NCBI GenBank assembly: GCA_000708835.1
Contig: DF237783.1
Coordinates: 1-29,511, forward strand
Reading direction: 5' to 3'
Length of the DNA: 29,511 nucleotides
From: Klebsormidium nitens
Lineage: Eukaryota > Streptophyta > Klebsormidiophyceae > Klebsormidiales > Klebsormidiaceae
Both the position numbers and the translations under genes were made by a program. The notes under the pieces are model-generated. The model searched no databases. It was given only the letters and a program-made list of their open reading frames with translations, and was not told the origin of the DNA. Positions 1 through 9,793 of this stretch are shown here, one piece after another (the stretch's first letter is position 1; each line of letters opens with the position of its first letter).

Positions 1-708
1 GTCCAACCGTCACACGTCGACTAGATAAGGGACAGAACTAGCGTGCAGCTGCAGCTGGGACTCACGCCGCGGAGCAACAACTGAGGGGCAGCAGTCTCGT
101 GAGGTCACTGCCATCAATCACATTTAAATTCCCCACTGGGCTTTTGCCGGTTGCCCGGACGGATTCACTAAGTGAGAGTTCGGTTCGAAATGCGAGCACG
201 AGGAGGGCACGAGGCGTCCTCCCTAGCGTGGCTGGATGCGATTGCAAAGCGGTCCTAGTGTCTCAGGCGTGTGCTACATCAGTGTACGTTGGCGTTCGTC
301 CGTAAGAAGAGCCGGCGACTTCAAGCTAAACGACGTTGTGCCACTGAGCGCCAAGGTACAGCTACTGTAAGCTTAATAACAAGTGACGTGCTCGTGGCTT
401 GGATCTTTGAATCGACGTCTTATCGACCGGTACGTGCTCAGCTAGCGCGCGCTAGTGACCTCGAGTCGGGCAGGCGGGAGCTGCGGGACGCGTCTCAAAC
501 CCCGTTGCGGATATATGGTAGTACCACGTGAACCACGAGGGCTAGTTCAGAGCCCGACAAGTGGCACTCCCGATGCTTGACCTGGCGAGACGATGGTGTC
601 GACTGTCGAATTGACCCCATAGGACTATGTGCTCTGACTCTGAGTCTGGCCATTATATTGGAGGCTAGATTTCCAGCTGGTTGGCAGATACCGATGACGC
701 TATGCTCC
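1..708. other. Upstream region, no gene assigned
   Basis: No ORF here has convincing coding character. The last part is probably the promoter and 5'UTR of the plastid-protein gene that starts at 709. In-frame upstream ATGs at 577 and 694 would extend that protein; I do not favour 577 because the residues it adds look neither coding nor transit-like. No clear TATA box is seen. Confidence 0.4.
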
Positions 709-3503
709 ATGGCGGCGGTTACGGCGAGCTCTGTCTGGCATCCGCATGTGCTACATTCAGGTTCTTCTGCAAGAGGCAGTAGTATCACGTGCAATTTGAG
801 CAATGAGCTTGTAGCCACCTTTGGGCTTCGACACTATGAAAGGAGCAATGCAGTTAATGCCAGAAAAGAGAAACAGGTTGGAAAGCTCAGTGGCATTGAC
901 TTTCTACCATTGAAACGAGGTTACAACAGCAACGTTAAGCGTGTTCGTCAGGGGTCGGGGTTTTGTGCCGCTGGGGCTGGTGGACCAAGTTCGAACACAG
1001 CAGAATCAGATACAAAAGCATTGGAGGCCATTAGAGACGGAGCTGTGAGTTCTATGCCTGTGTGTGCCGTTAGATTGCATTTCTTGTTGAAGATCCCTGT
1101 GAGAATGTGTTTGCCATCATTATTCAAGATTGAAGTGTGCAGAACACAGATATTGGCTAAAACCACGATCCATGGAGCACACTGAGAAACCTTGGTCACT
1201 TGGCTTCTGCCATGTTAGGTTGTTCAACTTGCAGTTCAGTCATTGAATCTGCACAGCTTGAACGGACTGTCTGCCAACCTCGCTATAAATAACTGCTCAT
1301 CTATATACCTCCCTCTGGCGTCAATACCATCACAAGAAGTAAGCAATCAGCATTGTCTTATTGGCAAATAAGGAGTCGGCTAAGGTCTTGCTTAGGAGCA
1401 CGTTGGCAAGCTTAACCTATCTGGCATTGTATCTTACATGCCACCAACCTTTCTGAGGAACTTGTATGCCCCACAAGAATGTCAATCTTCTGAGCTTGGG
1501 AAGGTAGACTTTCACCAACCCTGAGTATGTCCTCTGCAGAGTGCCCTTGCCGCTTTGGACGCGGGGTTTCTCAAGACCTTGCCACAAGATCTACAAGCAG
1601 ACGTAAGCAGACATCCCCTGAGTGCACAGAACGCTTTGCATATGAACAACGGTGCAGCGGGCTTGTTAGATTTCTGCCTTGATCTTGTTGATGGTCAGCT
1701 TCAGCTCAGCGTGTTTGTTTCCACACTCCTAGTTACTTTAACCGCATCTGGATTGCCTATTTGCAGCTTTTGACGGCATGCTTGCATTGCCTTCCTTTGG
1801 ACCATGTGGTACGTAGTCTTGCCCTTTCCTTGGACCACCTATAGAACTGCAAGTCTTCATTTTCCTTCATCCATACTGATGCCTGCCTGAGTATACTGGG
1901 ATGCCTCTGCGCAGGCGAAATACTCAGGATTCCAATTAGCCAACGGTCCCCTTGACAGGGAGGTGAGCCTTCCGGACCCACCACGTACTCTGTCAGCCTC
2001 AGGCATTGCAATCAGGTAAAGAGCTAGTGCAATTCGAGGAAACTAAACTTATTTTCCTGTGCTGTACTCGACTCTGAGATTGTGTTAGGTTGATGGGTGA
2101 GCCTTCGTTTGTGGATAGAGTCCACTGAAGTGCGCCACCCCGTGCTTGCAAGTCCTTATCGTCCTGACCAGATTGGGTCCTTAGTGTGCTATAGTGCACA
2201 TCCAAACACATGTCATGCAGGTAGGAGACGCCGCAGCGCAGGTCCTGGGCAACCTGGGTCGTGCCTTTGAGGCCCTCGACGTGAAAGCCGCCGCTGCTGC
2301 GGCTGGGAAGCTTGAGGGCGCCGCCCGCGCGTTGCCTGCTGGCAGCAGCCAGCGAGCAAGGCTAGGACAGCGCCTCACGGCTTTTGCTGGGCCCCTCAGA
2401 AGCGGAGACAAACAGGAGCTCAAAAAGGTCAGTCCGCCTTCTAACAACGTGGCTTCCTTCGATAGATCCACCTCACCTCGACTACCACAAATGGTTGTTG
2501 GCGCAGTTGGCATCTATCTACTCCTCCACGTTGACTGGACAAGCCTCTTGAAGTTGTCATGTCCGAGGTGGGACACCATGCATGGGCTCCTAGATGGACT
2601 CCGTTACGCCAACTGCTGCGGTACATACCTTCTGCAATCCAGACGCAAGATTCTGCTGGAATGGTCTGTGTATCTGCATCTGCTACACGGCTGCAAGCTT
2701 GGTCCTGAAACCCGGGGGTCCATGTCTTATATCCTCGTGACATGCTAGCCACCCTCGAGACAGGGAAGCCGTTAATTGCTTTATGAAAGTTGTCCCGCTA
2801 TGCAACCGGGGTAAGCAGGAAGGCCCGATCGTTTATTGAATATAGAGCTGCTTGAGTACCGTTGATCGCCTAGAATAGTTTATTCTGACGGAGAAGGTAG
2901 GTTGAGCAAAGGTTCACGTTCCGCTTGCCAGCTAGGACGTGAATCTTGAGAAGGTTGAGAGGTCGTGCACCCTTGAGATTTCTGAAGCGGCTGATGTAGC
3001 TTGTTCATGAAGGTTGCCAACGCGTTGTCAACGGCGGGCCAGCTACTGGCTGCGGGCGCTGAGCAGAAGCCTGTCCCCGATGCTCCCCAGGAAACGCAGG
3101 TCAGCAGCCTCGCCTAGAATCTCCAAAGGAAGCACTCTGAAGATTAGCCGCCCACAACTCTCTAGGTCGTGCTGCGGAAGAGCTATGCTGAGTTCCCTGC
3201 GTTTCTCATCTCGAGATTGCAGTTATGTTCATAACCACCCACGTTGAGCAAGCCTTTCAAATTCCACACTGTTTTTGCATCGTACGCTACTTTCAATGTG
3301 TTCACATACTAGTGTCAGACAGCTCGTGCAGTACTCTTTTCGTGACTTCTGCTTGGACCGCAACGCTCACAATAAGTCGTTGCCTTTGGAAACCGTCTCC
3401 AGGTTTCCTGACGCAGTGTTTGCTGTCTGTGCAGTCTACGGGAGCGTTGCAAGGCGTGTCGCCCGTGTTTGTGGGCCTAGGAGTCGCAGCCGCCCTCCTG
3501 TGA
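709..3503 (+). CDS. Predicted plastid-targeted protein of unknown family, 6 exons
   Basis: Proposed exons are 709-1044, 1540-1602, 1915-1962, 2221-2427, 3013-3099 and 3435-3503, 810 nt in all (269 aa plus stop). All junctions are phase 0. Donors read gtgagt, gtaagc, gtgagc, gtcagt and gtcagc; acceptors are CAG except AAG before 3013. The first ~80 residues (MAAVTASS..., rich in Ser, Ala, Arg and Asn with few acidic residues) look like a chloroplast transit peptide. The mature part is Ala/Leu/Gly-rich and helical: 'LEAIRDGA', 'LKTLPQDLQAD', then an amphipathic stretch 'GNLGRAFEALDVKAAAAAAG' near residues 157-176. The last ~15 residues (VFVGLGVAAALL) are hydrophobic and end at the stop, perhaps a short membrane tail. 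I do not recognise the family. A plastid or thylakoid role is an inference. The start could instead be the in-frame ATG at 694. Confidence 0.68.
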
Positions 3504-4700
3504 GTGGCCACCCTCGAGATCGCCGTTGCTCATAAGGCTCCTTGTCCTCTTCATGTGCTGACTTGTGTTTGGATCGACACAAATCCTTAAACAACCTCCC
3601 GCTGCTTTTGATAGGGCGTGTTATGTAGCAGGACTTTGCGAACTCCCGGTCCAACAGAGGTTTGAGTTTGTTTCTGCGGCCCATATGTGCCCGGCAAGAA
3701 GCGCAAGGCTCGCAGCACTTGAACGCGTAAGAGCAGAGCTTGTTCGTTGTAGCGGGTGTCCTACCAAAATCGCGTCGTCCTTGCATTGGTAGGCTTGTGA
3801 TGCGACATGTTCGACCTCAAATGCGCGCTTATTGTATTCGAAACGCACTGCTGAATGAGGTGTAGAAGCAAACTTTCCGACTCCGGGCCCAGCTCCGTTG
3901 ACTCTCGCTCATTGTCCCCGCTCATGCTGCAGGGTCGTCTTTGCGCAGCTGGCCACGAGATCCTAGTGCTGACGCCCGGAGTTTGTGTCAAAGTAGGAAA
4001 GGCGCTCCTCGATGTTCCAATCTCCCATCAAAGCTTTCACTCAAATGTTGTCCATTGCGAGTTGCCCATTGCGAGTTGCCCGTGATACTCTTGTATCTCA
4101 TTTTGGAGATCTTGGATCTTTCCGCCAAGAGGCATGCTTTTTTTCCACTGTGTCCTCCGTTTTTGCAAATGCCCACTTGGAAATGCGTCAGAGTCGTGCT
4201 TGCCTTCTTGTGCAGCGGTTCAAGTTCGGCCCACAGACGGGTTTACAAGAAGAGTTGATAAGGCACAACAGACGTTCGCCGTTTGCGCACTGGTGATCCT
4301 CGTTCAAGTTTTGGCTATCCTGCGATGCTAAGCGGACCCATTGGATTGTGCGAGCTCTGACATGCTTGGATCAGGCCGTTGCTCGATTCGCTGAGCAGTA
4401 TATTAATTGTGTTTGAAGGCTTTGCTGGGAAAAAGCGCCGGTTAGATGGCAGTTTTGCTGATTATCTTCTTTGATCGCACACAATTGAAGTAGGTTGGGC
4501 TAGGTTTTTTAAGTTACTGTGTGCCCCTAATCATATGCTAGAGGAAGACAATCTGTAGCGCAGATCGGAAGACTTGACGTACCGGAGACCGCTGCAGAAG
4601 GCTGCCGCAAAATAAGTTTGCGGCCGGCCCACTAATGTGGAAGCTCACAGCCCAAGAGCGTACTTAGAGTATAAGTCTGCAGGCTGCGTGTCGTACGTTC
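3504..4700. other. Intergenic stretch, no gene seen
   Basis: Short ORFs occur in all frames on both strands but none has convincing splice sites or protein-like composition. The only structure I note is a 14-bp tandem repeat at 4048-4085. Confidence 0.4.
4048..4085. repeat. 14-bp tandem repeat, ~2.7 copies
   Basis: The unit TTGYCCATTGCGAG occurs at 4048-4061 and 4062-4075 (one T/C difference), followed by a partial unit TTGCCCGTGA at 4076-4085. It lies in noncoding spacer. Confidence 0.85.
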
Positions 4701-6200
4701 TCAGATCTGCATGTCACCATCTTATTCTGTACATGTGAGGCAATACATCAAGGAGATTAGAGGCAAGCATGATATCTTAGCTTCTGACCTAGGCCGCCCA
4801 TACGCAATTTGATGCTTCGCTTGCAAGTTTCTTGCACGACTTAGAGCTCCGTATTTGCACTGCATCTCTCCATGACAACGCACAGAAAGAGTGAGATGCG
4901 CATGCAGACGCGGGCGCGATGTACATGCAAAGCTCATATGGAAACAAGAGACCCGACGATGTACGGCAGCGACAAGGGCCCCCTCTTCCATGCCTTTGAG
5001 GCTCTGCGCACTCAGAAGAAGCTGTACGAGGCCCCAAGGCAAAGACCATGCCACAAAAATTCTGGCCGTCGCTTAAGGACAAAGTATATGACGACACCCA
5101 CCGCAAGGACCGCGCCTGCAAGCATGAGCGCAGCATATGGCGGGGGCCAGCCATAAGTCAAACGGTAGATCTTCGTTTTCTAGTGCGTCTGAGACGACGA
5201 GAATTAAGATAGATGCTGCAGGAACAATAAATTAGAGTGCTTCTAGACTCCGGACAAAATACGGCCAGGAAAGTGGAACAATCCCAATTTGATGTTGTAT
5301 GCTTATGCGAGGCCGTCAGATCCCTGATTGCGTGCTGACTGCACAGGTGATTTACTATCCTGCAGGGATCGAGAAAGGAGAAAGACGGACCAGCTTCACG
5401 GAATGCTAAAGCAAAAGTCGTGCATGTATTGTAGCGCCCTTTCTGACCGCTTCTTCTCTCCTTCCCCGTGGCTGCATCCCAACTTCCTGGACTGAGGCTG
5501 GGGCTTTCAACTTACCGGGGGGTCCACTCACTGCCTCTGGCTGCGAGGTCATCAAGATGATTGCGTTCAGTGACTATGCCTCGAACCTTGTCTTGCTTAC
5601 CGAACCCAGCAAGATGAATCCACCTGGAGGGGCCAGCTCAGCCCAGCTGGCTGCACCGGGCCTGGCTGCAGTCATTGCAGTGCCCGGTTCCGACGTCAGA
5701 CTCGGAATTGGTGAATGGTGACGGGATGGTCTCTGGTCGGGAGACGGGACACGGAGACACGGAGCATTGAATGCTTTCAATGATGATGCCACCACGATGA
5801 TGCAATTGTTATGATGACAGTTATGGCAGGAATCTTGCTCGTGACCCGAGTCACCCGACGCGGGCGGCGGGGCCAATGCATGCAGGGCCGATCGTTTCGG
5901 CATGTATGGACCATTGTTTACGACGCCACCTAACAGTCCCAGCCTCCACTGGGTGATCAAGTGGGCGAGCTCTGATAATTGATTGTTCCGGCTGGGATTC
6001 GAGTCAATCCCAGAGCGTCAGAGAAGCTGACCTGTCAATGGGAACTGCAGATCCAGGTCACATGCAGGCATGCCTGATTGCGAGGCTGCACATAGTCACT
6101 GCATATAAGCAGTCACGAGGGCAATGCAAGGGTAGTGCACCAGTGCCACACTGCAATCAGTGCACCAGTGCACCAGTCGCCTCGATCGCCCAGTAACGAG
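4701..6200. other. Spacer with uncertain exon-like fragments, then promoter region
   Basis: Around 4961-5160 (+) two overlapping frames each look mildly protein-like ('MYGSDKGPLFHAFEAL' in one, 'PQKFWPSLKDKVYDD' in the other). No start, splice or stop arrangement joins them, so I do not call a gene; a decayed or very small gene is possible. From about 5700 the DNA holds short purine-rich and GATGATG runs. At 5992-6013 an inverted pair CTGGGATT/AATCCCAG occurs. Around 6134-6180 the word AGTGCACCAGTG is repeated. This last part is probably promoter-proximal sequence of the secreted-protein gene downstream. Confidence 0.3.
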
Positions 6201-6208
6201 TATAAATT
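6201..6208 (+). promoter_or_regulatory. TATA box of the secreted-protein gene
   Basis: TATAAATT fits the eukaryotic TATA consensus and lies about 210 bp before the 5'UTR intron. Transcription would start near 6230 (inferred), giving a first noncoding exon of about 190 nt. Confidence 0.55.
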
Positions 6209-6418
6209 AGCTCACGCATTGCCGCTTCACTTCTGTCAAAACATGTGAAGTAATTCAGCCCCGATTTCGAAAGCCTCCACTCTTCTCAGCAACACTATCC
6301 TTTCTCTTCTTGCAACACAGCTCTAAAGCAACAAAGCAACCATCCGTCCCTGGACCGCGTGCTGACATCTCCGCCCACGTCTCCACCTTTCGGACTCGTT
6401 GCCACTTTGTAAGAAACG

Positions 6419-6953
6419 GTGAGTTTACTTTCAATTCTTGGGCAAGGCTTGTGTGTTGCACTTTGCACTGGTTTTGATCGAGGGTGATGGCTGAGGACAG
6501 CTCTTTGGTTGTTGCTGCTAAATGGTCTTACTCTCTTTCGTCAGGACCAGTAGTACTTCAGTAGTGGCATACTCTCTTTGGTCAGGACCAGTAGTGCTCC
6601 AGTAGTGGCAGTAGGCAAAATATTGAGCTTGCGTTGTCTGGCCTTTTGCTCGGGCTGAGCTTGTCTGGTAGATGTATAGTAGCACTAAACTGATAAACTC
6701 TCCCACACAATACAACACAATGAGTGCAGCTAGGGAATCGTCAAGCGTTTGAAAGCTCACTGGGTTGGAAGTTTGCGCCGAGTCTGCCCATCCGATTGTT
6801 GTCTGCTATCGAATCTTACATTGGAGGTTTTCAGATTAAGTGCCTTTCTGAACATGTGTCGTGTTGGTTCGAAATGTACACCTGATTAGTTTTCAGCCTG
6901 CAAGACAAACTTTACTACCTGTCAGGCTAACCTGCACTTGTTTCATCTTGCAG
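6419..6953 (+). other. 5'UTR intron of the secreted-protein gene
   Basis: The donor AACG|gtgagt at 6419 and the acceptor cttgcag ending at 6953 are both strong. They bracket a 535-nt stretch rich in T runs, and the acceptor lies 13 nt before the start codon at 6967. Leader introns of this kind often raise expression in plants and algae; that role is an inference here. Confidence 0.65.
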
Positions 6954-6966
6954 TTCAACTCCCGAC

Positions 6967-7503
6967 ATGAAGTCGACTGCTGCAGTCGTCGCACTTTGTG
7001 CTCTCCTGTGCCTTGCCACAGTCTCTGCCCAAGACAGCAACCCCACCAAGGGAGTTATCTTCACGGGCGTTGATGGCAGCACGTACTCGATGGACATCAC
7101 CAGCTTCACCAACACGCCTGGACTGACGGCGAATGGCATGTGCACGGGGAAAGACGCGGCCGGAACTGTCATCCCCTCAACGGCCTGCTCCTCTCCGGTC
7201 AATTCCATCAACGGCGAGGACCCCCCCACCGGCGGCCGCAAGCTGATGCAGAACACGGCTGCTGGCTGCGGCATCCTCAACCTGGTCCTTGGCCCTCTGA
7301 ACCTCAACCTCCTGGGCCTGCTTGTTCAGATCCCCAATGCGGTGACCGTGGTCATCACCGCCGTGCCGGGGGGAGGTGCACTGCTGGGCAACCTGCTGTG
7401 CGCTGTCACAAATCTGTTGAACGGGACTGGTCCTGTCAGCTTGATCGGCCTGACTAACCTACTCAACACAATTTTGGCCACGTTGGCGGGATTGGGATTG
7501 TAA
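6967..7503 (+). CDS. Secreted 178-aa protein with a bacterial-type C-terminal domain
   Basis: A single coding exon encodes 178 aa. Residues 1-21 (MKSTAAVVALCALLCLATVSA) form a textbook signal peptide cleaved after Ala-Ser-Ala-like residues, so the protein should enter the secretory pathway. Residues 22-90 are Thr/Ser/Gly-rich with cysteines and contain 'GGRKLMQ', a short basic segment that may be a processing site. The C-terminal ~80 residues, beginning at 'CGILNLVLGPLNLNLLGLL' and ending the conserved part at 'LLGNLLCAVTNLLN', match from memory a small domain common in secreted proteins of actinobacteria, other bacteria and haloarchaea, whose function is not known to me. Two cysteines flank this domain and could form a disulfide. 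The gene has its own TATA box and leader intron, so it is a eukaryotic gene and not contamination. TGTAA at 7520-7524 is a possible polyadenylation signal of the green-algal type. Confidence 0.85.
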   Translation: MKSTAAVVALCALLCLATVSAQDSNPTKGVIFTGVDGSTYSMDITSFTNTPGLTANGMCTGKDAAGTVIPSTACSSPVNSINGEDPPTGGRKLMQNTAAGCGILNLVLGPLNLNLLGLLVQIPNAVTVVITAVPGGGALLGNLLCAVTNLLNGTGPVSLIGLTNLLNTILATLAGLGL

Positions 7504-8287
7504 GATATTCTAGAGACGTTGTAAATCTAGCACGCCAAACATGTACCTTTTAAAGATGTAAAGGCATAGCAATTCGTGGTGACTAGCTAGTTCAGCATGC
7601 GAATAGCAATTTTGAAGAGAGTGAGGAAATTTGCGTAAATACATACAGAACAGTTGGTCGCATTCTGAAAAACGTTGGCAAAGCAAGAACAGGTCATTGT
7701 ACTCTACTCAAACCTTCATGGGGCAGATATTGATGGATCCGTTATTATTGCGTTAATGATGCGAAATCATCGGCCAAGCATAGGAATGTGATTACCATTT
7801 TTCTCGAATGGAATCAAATCAAAATTCCCGAAAAACCAACGTTCGGTGAAAATTGACATTAGTATATTCACATCCCATGATCATGGTGATCCCATGATCT
7901 AGTGTATCGATACCATGATCAAGGACATTACGGGTGCAATATTGATATCGATACACTACATAAGGTGCACATTCATAAGCGTCTCGTCCAGAAGAATAAG
8001 GTATGCCATGCCATGATTACACTTACTGAGAAGAAAGGAAATAAATTGTACGGTTGGCAACAAATCATGAACTACAACATGCTGCCAGTTGCCAAGTGCA
8101 TGAAATGAACCATGTGTCCAGGCAAAATTGAATATAACGTTGACCCTTTTCGAACGACGACAATTAAATCTGGAGACTGTTCAATTTCCTTGACACATTC
8201 GACAAATTGACAAAGCTATATATAAGCAACAAATCAGATTGAGTCTTTAACTACAATCACAGAATTCCTACATGTTAACACAAATGG
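7504..8287. other. AT-rich spacer
   Basis: No gene is seen. The stretch is clearly AT-richer than its neighbours and holds short palindromic words (CCATGATCATGG) as well as the 13-bp inverted repeat listed separately. A TATATATAA-like word near 8217-8225 could be a core promoter, but nothing convincing follows it. Confidence 0.4.
7900..7958. repeat. Perfect 13-bp inverted repeat, 33-bp spacer
   Basis: TAGTGTATCGATA at 7900-7912 is the exact reverse complement of TATCGATACACTA at 7946-7958. It could form a stem-loop or be a relic of a small mobile element. No target duplication is apparent. Confidence 0.8.
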
Positions 8288-8395
8288 TCAGGTTGCTCGA
8301 AATGCTGGGACTACTCTGCTGCCCTTGGGTGGTGGGTTGCCGCCAGCAACCGAGACGTAGAAGGCGAAAAGGGCCATCAACAGGGCCATCAAATG
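8288..8395 (-). CDS. Possible terminal exon of a small membrane protein
   Basis: On the minus strand, a good acceptor (gtatctctgcag) is followed by an open frame of 35 codons ending in TGA at 8288. It encodes a hydrophobic segment 'HLMALLMALFAFYVSVAGG' and then a short polar tail rich in Pro, Arg and Ser, which resembles the C-terminus of a small tail-anchored protein. A strong donor (CGCAAG|gtgaga) lies on the same strand near 8892-8883. If these two sites pair, the MITE-like element at 8489-8760 would sit in the intron. I could not find convincing upstream exons, so this may be chance or a partial relic. Confidence 0.25.
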   Translation of the reverse strand, partial: HLMALLMALFAFYVSVAGGNPPPKGSRVVPAFRAT

Positions 8396-8439
8396 CTGCA
8401 GAGATACAGAGCAAGGATCGATGAGCAGCCCCCCGATGT

Positions 8440-8493
8440 GCATGCAAGGAGCAACTGTAATCCGGAAGCCTCGCATGCAAGGAGCAACTGTAA
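8440..8493. repeat. 21-bp direct repeat at the MITE edge
   Basis: GCATGCAAGGAGCAACTGTAA occurs at 8440-8460 and again, identically, at 8473-8493, a 33-bp period. The second copy runs into the left end of the MITE-like element. Confidence 0.9.
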
Positions 8494-8760
8494 GACTGGT
8501 GCGCCCAATTTCGGACGATTGTAATTTCGGACGGGCAAACCCGAAATCTAATCTCGGACTATCTGAACCAGTCTGCGGCTGCACACGCGCGTGTGTAACG
8601 CTGTCGCGCGTGGCTCGTCTCCCAATAGTACTTTTAAAGGCGCCGTCGAGAACCGACGCGCACGAGCAGCCGCAGACCAGGTTAACTGAGTCCGAGATTA
8701 GATTTCGGGTCTGCCCGTCCGAATTCAAAATCGTCCGGAATTGGGCGCACCAGTCTTACA
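8489..8760. mobile_element. MITE-like foldback element, ~272 bp, long terminal inverted repeats
   Basis: The left end (TGTAAGACTGGTGCGCCC from 8489) matches the reverse complement of the right end (...GGGCGCACCAGTCTTACA to 8760). The arms stay alignable inward for roughly 90-100 bp with scattered mismatches, through blocks such as CCCGAAATCTAATCTCGGACT and GTCTGCGGCTGC. A TA dinucleotide flanks AGACTGGTGCGCCC on both sides (8491-8492 and 8757-8758), compatible with a TA target duplication as in Tc1/mariner-type elements; the matching outer TG...CA makes the exact boundary ambiguous. The centre is GC-rich, has no transposase and contains a few Alu-like CGCG words only. It is a non-autonomous element that needs a transposase from elsewhere. 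Confidence 0.8.
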
Positions 8761-9793
8761 TGATCCAGATGGGATGAAGCGGAAAACGAAGAGACAACTT
8801 TACTGCTCATCATGTGCTTCGCATGTGACAGGTTGCCTTCGTACGGGGGAGCACACTTCAATGAGAGCTTTGGACAGACGAGCATCTCACCTTGCGAGAG
8901 CTGTTAAGCCATAAGGAAGGAACGGTGCTCCCTGCGCACGCGGTACAGCCGCTTACTTCTGTGCCACTTAAGTCCTATCAATCAAGGGTCTTGCTAAAGA
9001 TCTGCTCAGGTCTATTTACAAATCCAGCAACTCCGACAAGGAGAGCGGAGCAGATGAGAACAGATTCGTATTCTCTCGTCCATCGCTTCTGACTTTACCG
9101 CTGCAAATGTGCGTCCTTATGTGACTGTCAAGAAGACGGCGATACCTAGTTTGAGTAGTCAATAGGGGCCAATCAAAACGCTGTCGAGACACCTTCAACG
9201 TCTTTCGGGTGACGAGCAGAAGCGGTTTATATGGAAGGTGAATGAAGATCCAAGGGAGAAGACGGAGAAAATGCTGGAATCCTCAACATGTATCTCGCTG
9301 TCCAGAAGCCCTCTATTTACAGGGTCATGTGCGTTTCTCCTGCCTGCTCGTCATCAGGAAGGCAGACCGCTTTACCGGCACAGGCAGCGCAAGCTCTTTC
9401 TCGTGCCTTCTTGTCCTCACACCCAGCGCTTTCCATCCTTCGCCGAGCCGACGCCTACACGTAGAAGAGCGGGCAGCTCTGAACCCGAGAAAGAGGCTTC
9501 GGCAATTGCTTCAGCTGCAGACCCTTGGAGACCGACGAGATCATCCCGCTTGTATCGCACGCGTTCGTCTGCAGAGGAGCGCAACAGAATATGGCTTCAA
9601 GAATTTTGGGACGCGATTCAAACTTATGCGCAGCACCGGAGTGGACCGTCATCACAAAAGAGGAACATGTTCAGAATGCAAAGTGTAATGGAAGATACAT
9701 CCATATTCGCAATGCAGGCATTAATGAAAGACGGCTGCAAACAAGTCCACAATCATGTAAACACAAGAGGAGAGAAACGCACGCAGTGCTGCT
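8761..9793. other. Spacer with weak exon-like pieces between MITE and LRR gene
   Basis: No gene can be defended. On the plus strand a stretch near 9194-9285 reads 'HLQRLSGDEQKRFIWKVNED', which looks protein-like and could be an exon of an unrecognised or decayed gene. From about 9240 to 9470 all three plus-strand frames stay open at once. The part just above 9794 should be the 3'UTR of the minus-strand LRR gene. Confidence 0.3.

Noticed and set aside
577-1185. Whole 202-codon ORF as one exon
   Set aside because: A strong donor (GCT|gtgagt) at 1045 ends the coding part, and the residues after it lose protein-like character.
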